Shown piece after piece: positions 4,689 to 7,461 of a DNA stretch of 7,461 nt; positions within the stretch are counted from its first letter, which is position 1; the number at the start of each line of letters is the position of its first letter. The notes beneath the pieces are model-generated. The model saw only the letters and a list, made by a program, of their open reading frames with translations, had not been told where the DNA came from and did no database searches. The DNA is from Anaerolineales bacterium (GTDB lineage Bacteria; Chloroflexota; Anaerolineae; Anaerolineales; Villigracilaceae), in NCBI GenBank assembly GCA_025938055.1, contig JAICQC010000237.1:1-7461 (forward strand), in the 5' to 3' direction. A program made the translations under genes and the position numbers.

Positions 4689-7280
4689 ATGCAGAATTTC
4701 CAAACATCCCGAATAATTCTTTTTGTCTATAGCGTGTTTGTGGGCATTGCTGCAATCCTCCTGTTCATCGGGATGCTCTTATCGCCTTCGGAACCTGCCA
4801 ACGCGATCCTGCTGGGGCTTTCGCTGCCGCGCCTGATCCTGGCAGTTGGATTCTTGATTGCATTCCTTCTTTTCAGCCTGGTTGGCATCCGGGCAATTAC
4901 AGATCAAGCCTGGGCGGAGAGGATATCGGAGCAGTGGTTTGGAAAGAATCGACGCAGCCGGGCAATCGCCTGGTGCGGCGGGATCAGCTTCGGGCTTGGC
5001 TGGATGGGCTGTTTCCTGCCTTTCTACAGGGCTGGCATCCTGTCGATCCACTGGGAGCGTATGCGCCCCGCAATGGCTTTCCTCCTGCTGGCTGGCATGG
5101 CTACGCTGGTGGTCATCCTCCTGAAGCAAAGTAATTTTATAGGGAAGGACCGGCAGCTTTCAAAGACTTATGTATCCAGTCTAATTTTGTTTTTTCCGAG
5201 CCTGGTACTCGTCGGCGGGATGCTAACCAGCGGTTTTGGCGTCTATGCCCCGGAAGACTACTGGTACGGAGCGGGGGTTCCCATATTGCTGTCACAGTTG
5301 ATCGTGGCTATCACTGGCGGCATTCTCTTTTTATTGGCGGAAAAAAAATGGAGTTCCCATCGTTTTGACCTGATTGTTTTCCTGTTGATCTTTATAGTGA
5401 CGGCGGTTTTGTGGGCGCGCGAACCTTTGCAAAGAAGCTTTTTGTTCATTGGTCCCTATGCACCCAACCGTGTCTTATATCCATTTGCCGATGCTGCGCT
5501 CTATGAAACGGCAAGTCAGTTTGCTCTCGTGGGACAGAATTTCCTGTTTTACAACGGACCGTTCTTCGAGCGGGCGGTGTATGCAAGTTTCCTGACCTAT
5601 CTGCACTCCCTGGTTGGGCAGGATTATGGGCAATTGATGGCGGCGCAAGCCGCGATCTTCGCGGTATTTCCTGCGATCGTTTATTTAATCGGAAAATCAT
5701 TGAACAGCCGTGCAATTGGTTTTGCGGCGGCGATCATTGCCACGTTTCGGGGAGCGAACTCGATCGCCGCCAGCAATATGATCGATATGGCAAACCCCAA
5801 GATGATGCTCACTGATTTCCCGACCGCGATTGGGGTGGCTCTGATTGTCTTACTTACCATCGAGTGGCTGAAGCGACCCCGGCAAAAATGGCACTACGTC
5901 CTTTGGATTGGCGGCATTATCGGGATTTCGATCATGCTGAGGACGAACGCTCTGCTGTTCCTGCTGCTCATTCCGCTTTACGCCCTTATCAAATTCTCCA
6001 CGCAATGGAAAAAGTGGGTTGCCACTTCCGTCCTGCTTATTCTTGCGGTATTTGCGATCACACTGCCGTGGGAGCTGAGAAATCAATCCCTGGGCGGGAA
6101 AATGTATGGTTCCTTTGTGACTAAATTTCAGAGCGTGATTGATCTGCGATACAGACCCCCAGCGATGCCTAACGAATCTTCCTTACAAAAAGATGCCTTG
6201 TCATTTTTCTCTCTAAAACAATCCCAGCCTTTGCTTGAACTCTATCCAGCTCGCGAGGCGATTCAAGAGCCTTCCTGTAATTCCGTCGCCTGTTTTGTTC
6301 CCAATCATTTTCTTCACAATATCCTTACCTCCGTTCTGATTCTCCCTACGTCGCCCACCCTGGATGACTTACGTCACGCGGTGAGGGGAGACTATCCATA
6401 CTGGCGCCCGGACTGGGATGGATCGTTTACAGACGTCTCCCTGCTGTTTTTTGTGCTGAATATATTTTTCATTGCTCTTGGAATTACCATTACCTGGAAA
6501 CGACAGCGCCTCGCGAAAGCGGGTCTTCTGCCTCTGGCTGTATTTCTGATCTACAACCTTTCCAATGGATTTGCGCGCACCTCGGGTGGGCGCTATATCG
6601 TGCCTGTGGATTGGATCATCACGATCTATTTTTTGATCGGTGTCTTCCGAACCATCACTTTATTCGCAAATGGAACCGGCAGAAAGTGGACTCTTTTTTC
6701 AGAGTCCCTGGAACAGGATTTCCCCAAACAACGTTTTACAAAAAGTGATTTCTTTCGGGGTGTCGTCATCCTGGCGGTCCTGTTTGGTGTGGGAGCATTC
6801 GTGCCCCTCGCAGAGAGAATACATGTAGACCGCTACCAGAACCTTGATGTTTCACGAATCCTTGCGGAGCATGAGATGCAGATCACCAACGCCGGGTTGG
6901 ATCTGCAGGAAATCAACTCGTTTTTGGAGAATCCCAACGCCGAAATTTCAGTGGGGCGGGCATTGTATCCCCGCTATTACATAGAAAATGAAGGTGAAGT
7001 TCACTTCTATCCCGTTGTAGTGATGGGTTTTCCCCGTACGACATTTACGCTCATCGGACCGAAGGGCGAGCAGGGGATCGTCCTGCCGGGCGAGAAGCCG
7101 GAGCATTTCCCTCACGCGGTGGATACGCTTGTTCTGGGATGCAGGGAACAATTTTATATCGATGCACTCGCCGTGATCATTCTCGACGACGAGGGCTCGG
7201 TCTATACTCGAAGTCCGGCATCCACCCTGGAATGCCCTCTCCAGCAGCCGGTGTGCGACAACAACCATAATTGCTATTAG
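4689..7280 (+). CDS. Large polytopic GT-C glycosyltransferase (GT39/ArnT-like) with extra N-terminal membrane segments
   Basis: The 863-residue product looks like an integral-membrane GT-C enzyme, which in this fold takes sugar from a polyprenyl-phosphate carrier on the outer face of the membrane. About six hydrophobic segments (near 8-30, 40-66, 94-112, 125-146, 160-182, 196-217) come first. The GT-C-like core starts near 225: a membrane segment (227-243), then a loop with YPFADAALYETA (264-275), where Asp268 is the likely catalytic Asp. GQDYGQLMAAQ (310-320), a DFP motif (376-378), LRTN (417-420) and GGRYIVPVDW (633-642) fit the family. A long loop (about 462-580) contains a CX4C pair, Cys530 and Cys535. 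After the last membrane segment (690-707) comes a hydrophilic domain of about 155 residues with Cys818, Cys849, Cys856 and Cys862, probably extracytoplasmic. No clear Shine-Dalgarno sequence precedes the ATG. The precise substrate is unknown; a dedicated membrane polymerase is a less likely alternative. Confidence 0.8.
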   Translation: MQNFQTSRIILFVYSVFVGIAAILLFIGMLLSPSEPANAILLGLSLPRLILAVGFLIAFLLFSLVGIRAITDQAWAERISEQWFGKNRRSRAIAWCGGISFGLGWMGCFLPFYRAGILSIHWERMRPAMAFLLLAGMATLVVILLKQSNFIGKDRQLSKTYVSSLILFFPSLVLVGGMLTSGFGVYAPEDYWYGAGVPILLSQLIVAITGGILFLLAEKKWSSHRFDLIVFLLIFIVTAVLWAREPLQRSFLFIGPYAPNRVLYPFADAALYETASQFALVGQNFLFYNGPFFERAVYASFLTYLHSLVGQDYGQLMAAQAAIFAVFPAIVYLIGKSLNSRAIGFAAAIIATFRGANSIAASNMIDMANPKMMLTDFPTAIGVALIVLLTIEWLKRPRQKWHYVLWIGGIIGISIMLRTNALLFLLLIPLYALIKFSTQWKKWVATSVLLILAVFAITLPWELRNQSLGGKMYGSFVTKFQSVIDLRYRPPAMPNESSLQKDALSFFSLKQSQPLLELYPAREAIQEPSCNSVACFVPNHFLHNILTSVLILPTSPTLDDLRHAVRGDYPYWRPDWDGSFTDVSLLFFVLNIFFIALGITITWKRQRLAKAGLLPLAVFLIYNLSNGFARTSGGRYIVPVDWIITIYFLIGVFRTITLFANGTGRKWTLFSESLEQDFPKQRFTKSDFFRGVVILAVLFGVGAFVPLAERIHVDRYQNLDVSRILAEHEMQITNAGLDLQEINSFLENPNAEISVGRALYPRYYIENEGEVHFYPVVVMGFPRTTFTLIGPKGEQGIVLPGEKPEHFPHAVDTLVLGCREQFYIDALAVIILDDEGSVYTRSPASTLECPLQQPVCDNNHNCY

Positions 7281-7286
7281 ATGTAG

Positions 7287-7346
7287 GTCAGGCTTGTCGA
7301 AGACATCGTGCCCGTAGGGTATCTCGCGTTAGCGGGGCAGCCTGAC
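7287..7346. repeat. Inverted repeat enclosing small hairpins
   Basis: GTCAGGCT (7287-7294) and AGCCTGAC (7339-7346) are perfect complements. The 44 bases between them can form smaller stems: TGTC-GAA-GACA (7295-7305), CCC-GTA-GGG (7311-7319) and CGC-GTTA-GCG (7325-7334). It begins 6 bases after the stop of the GT-C gene. There is no T-run on either strand, so a Rho-independent terminator is not demonstrated; it may be a structured transcript end or a dispersed intergenic repeat. Confidence 0.45.
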
Positions 7347-7368
7347 AGCGAATATGTGCCAAAGACTG

Positions 7369-7384
7369 GTGAGTCAAAACTCAC
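7369..7384. terminator. Hairpin between convergent genes, possible weak bidirectional terminator
   Basis: GTGAGT-CAAA-ACTCAC is a perfect 6-bp stem with a 4-base loop, extendable by one G-T pair. It lies between the stops of two convergent genes, 11 bases beyond the minus-strand stop, where a shared terminator is expected. Neither side has a real T-run, so termination is inferred from position only. Confidence 0.3.
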
Positions 7385-7395
7385 TCTATCGAACC

Positions 7396-7461
7396 TTATC
7401 CCTTGAGCGCGCCTGCCATTAACCCGCGCAGGAAGAAACGACCCAGGAAAATGTAGACCAG
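7396..7461 (-). CDS. Carbohydrate ABC transporter permease (MalG-type), C-terminal fragment
   Basis: Read on the minus strand, the last 66 bases encode 21 residues and a TAA stop (7398-7396). The peptide contains YIFLGRFFLRGLMAGALKG, very like the C-terminal end of MalG-type permeases of sugar ABC importers (CUT1 family), where the last membrane segment is followed by FxxGLxxGAxKG. The gene enters from beyond the right edge and converges on the glycan locus, so it is probably unrelated to glycan synthesis and marks the end of that locus. Only the tail is visible, so substrate and partner genes cannot be named. Confidence 0.7.
   Translation of the reverse strand: MVYIFLGRFFLRGLMAGALKG

Overview
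The window is a stretch of a bacterial cell-surface glycan locus. It holds one broken gene at each edge and five complete genes on the plus strand. The overall style suggests a mid-G+C environmental bacterium, quite possibly an Anaerolineae-type Chloroflexota: weak or absent Shine-Dalgarno sequences at several starts, a very long GT-C membrane protein beside COG1216-type glycosyltransferases, and a MalG-like sugar-permease tail next door. That taxonomic guess is inference from protein style; no rRNA or marker gene is present.

Layout. Positions 1-336 are the C-terminal end of a GT4 glycosyltransferase with distinctly C-rich, high-G+C coding. An AT-rich gap of 179 bp follows, then gmd (516-1490), encoding GDP-mannose 4,6-dehydratase. 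A second gap of 196 bp carries a perfect 14-bp palindrome between two promoter-like boxes. It leads into a tight three-gene run: a WecA/TagO-type polyprenyl-phosphate sugar-1-phosphate transferase (1687-2694), a GT2 glycosyltransferase starting inside its stop codon (TGATG, 2694-3695), and a second GT2 glycosyltransferase 6 bp later (3702-4595). After 93 bp comes an 863-residue polytopic protein (4689-7280) that looks like a GT-C (GT39/ArnT-like) glycosyltransferase with extra membrane segments at its N terminus and a soluble C-terminal domain. The final gap (7281-7395) is rich in inverted repeats. It separates this locus from a convergent minus-strand gene of which only the last 21 codons are present, ending like a carbohydrate ABC transporter permease.

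How the genes could work together (inference from families). The WecA-like enzyme would place the first sugar phosphate on undecaprenyl phosphate at the cytoplasmic face, and the two GT2 enzymes and the upstream GT4 enzyme would extend it. Gmd would feed a GDP-6-deoxyhexose precursor; the reductase or aminotransferase that completes such a sugar is not in the window. The GT-C protein would use a polyprenyl-phosphate-linked sugar on the outer face to decorate a glycan or protein. No flippase, ligase or chain-length regulator is visible.

No tRNA, rRNA, CRISPR array, insertion sequence or phage gene was seen. The most unusual signals are the palindrome in the promoter-like region at 1621-1651, an A-AAA-AAA slippery run just before the wecA-like stop that would fuse it to the next glycosyltransferase by a -1 shift, the layered architecture of the GT-C protein, and the nested inverted repeats at 7287-7346. 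None of these proves a new system; the gene content itself is an ordinary polysaccharide or glycolipid cluster.
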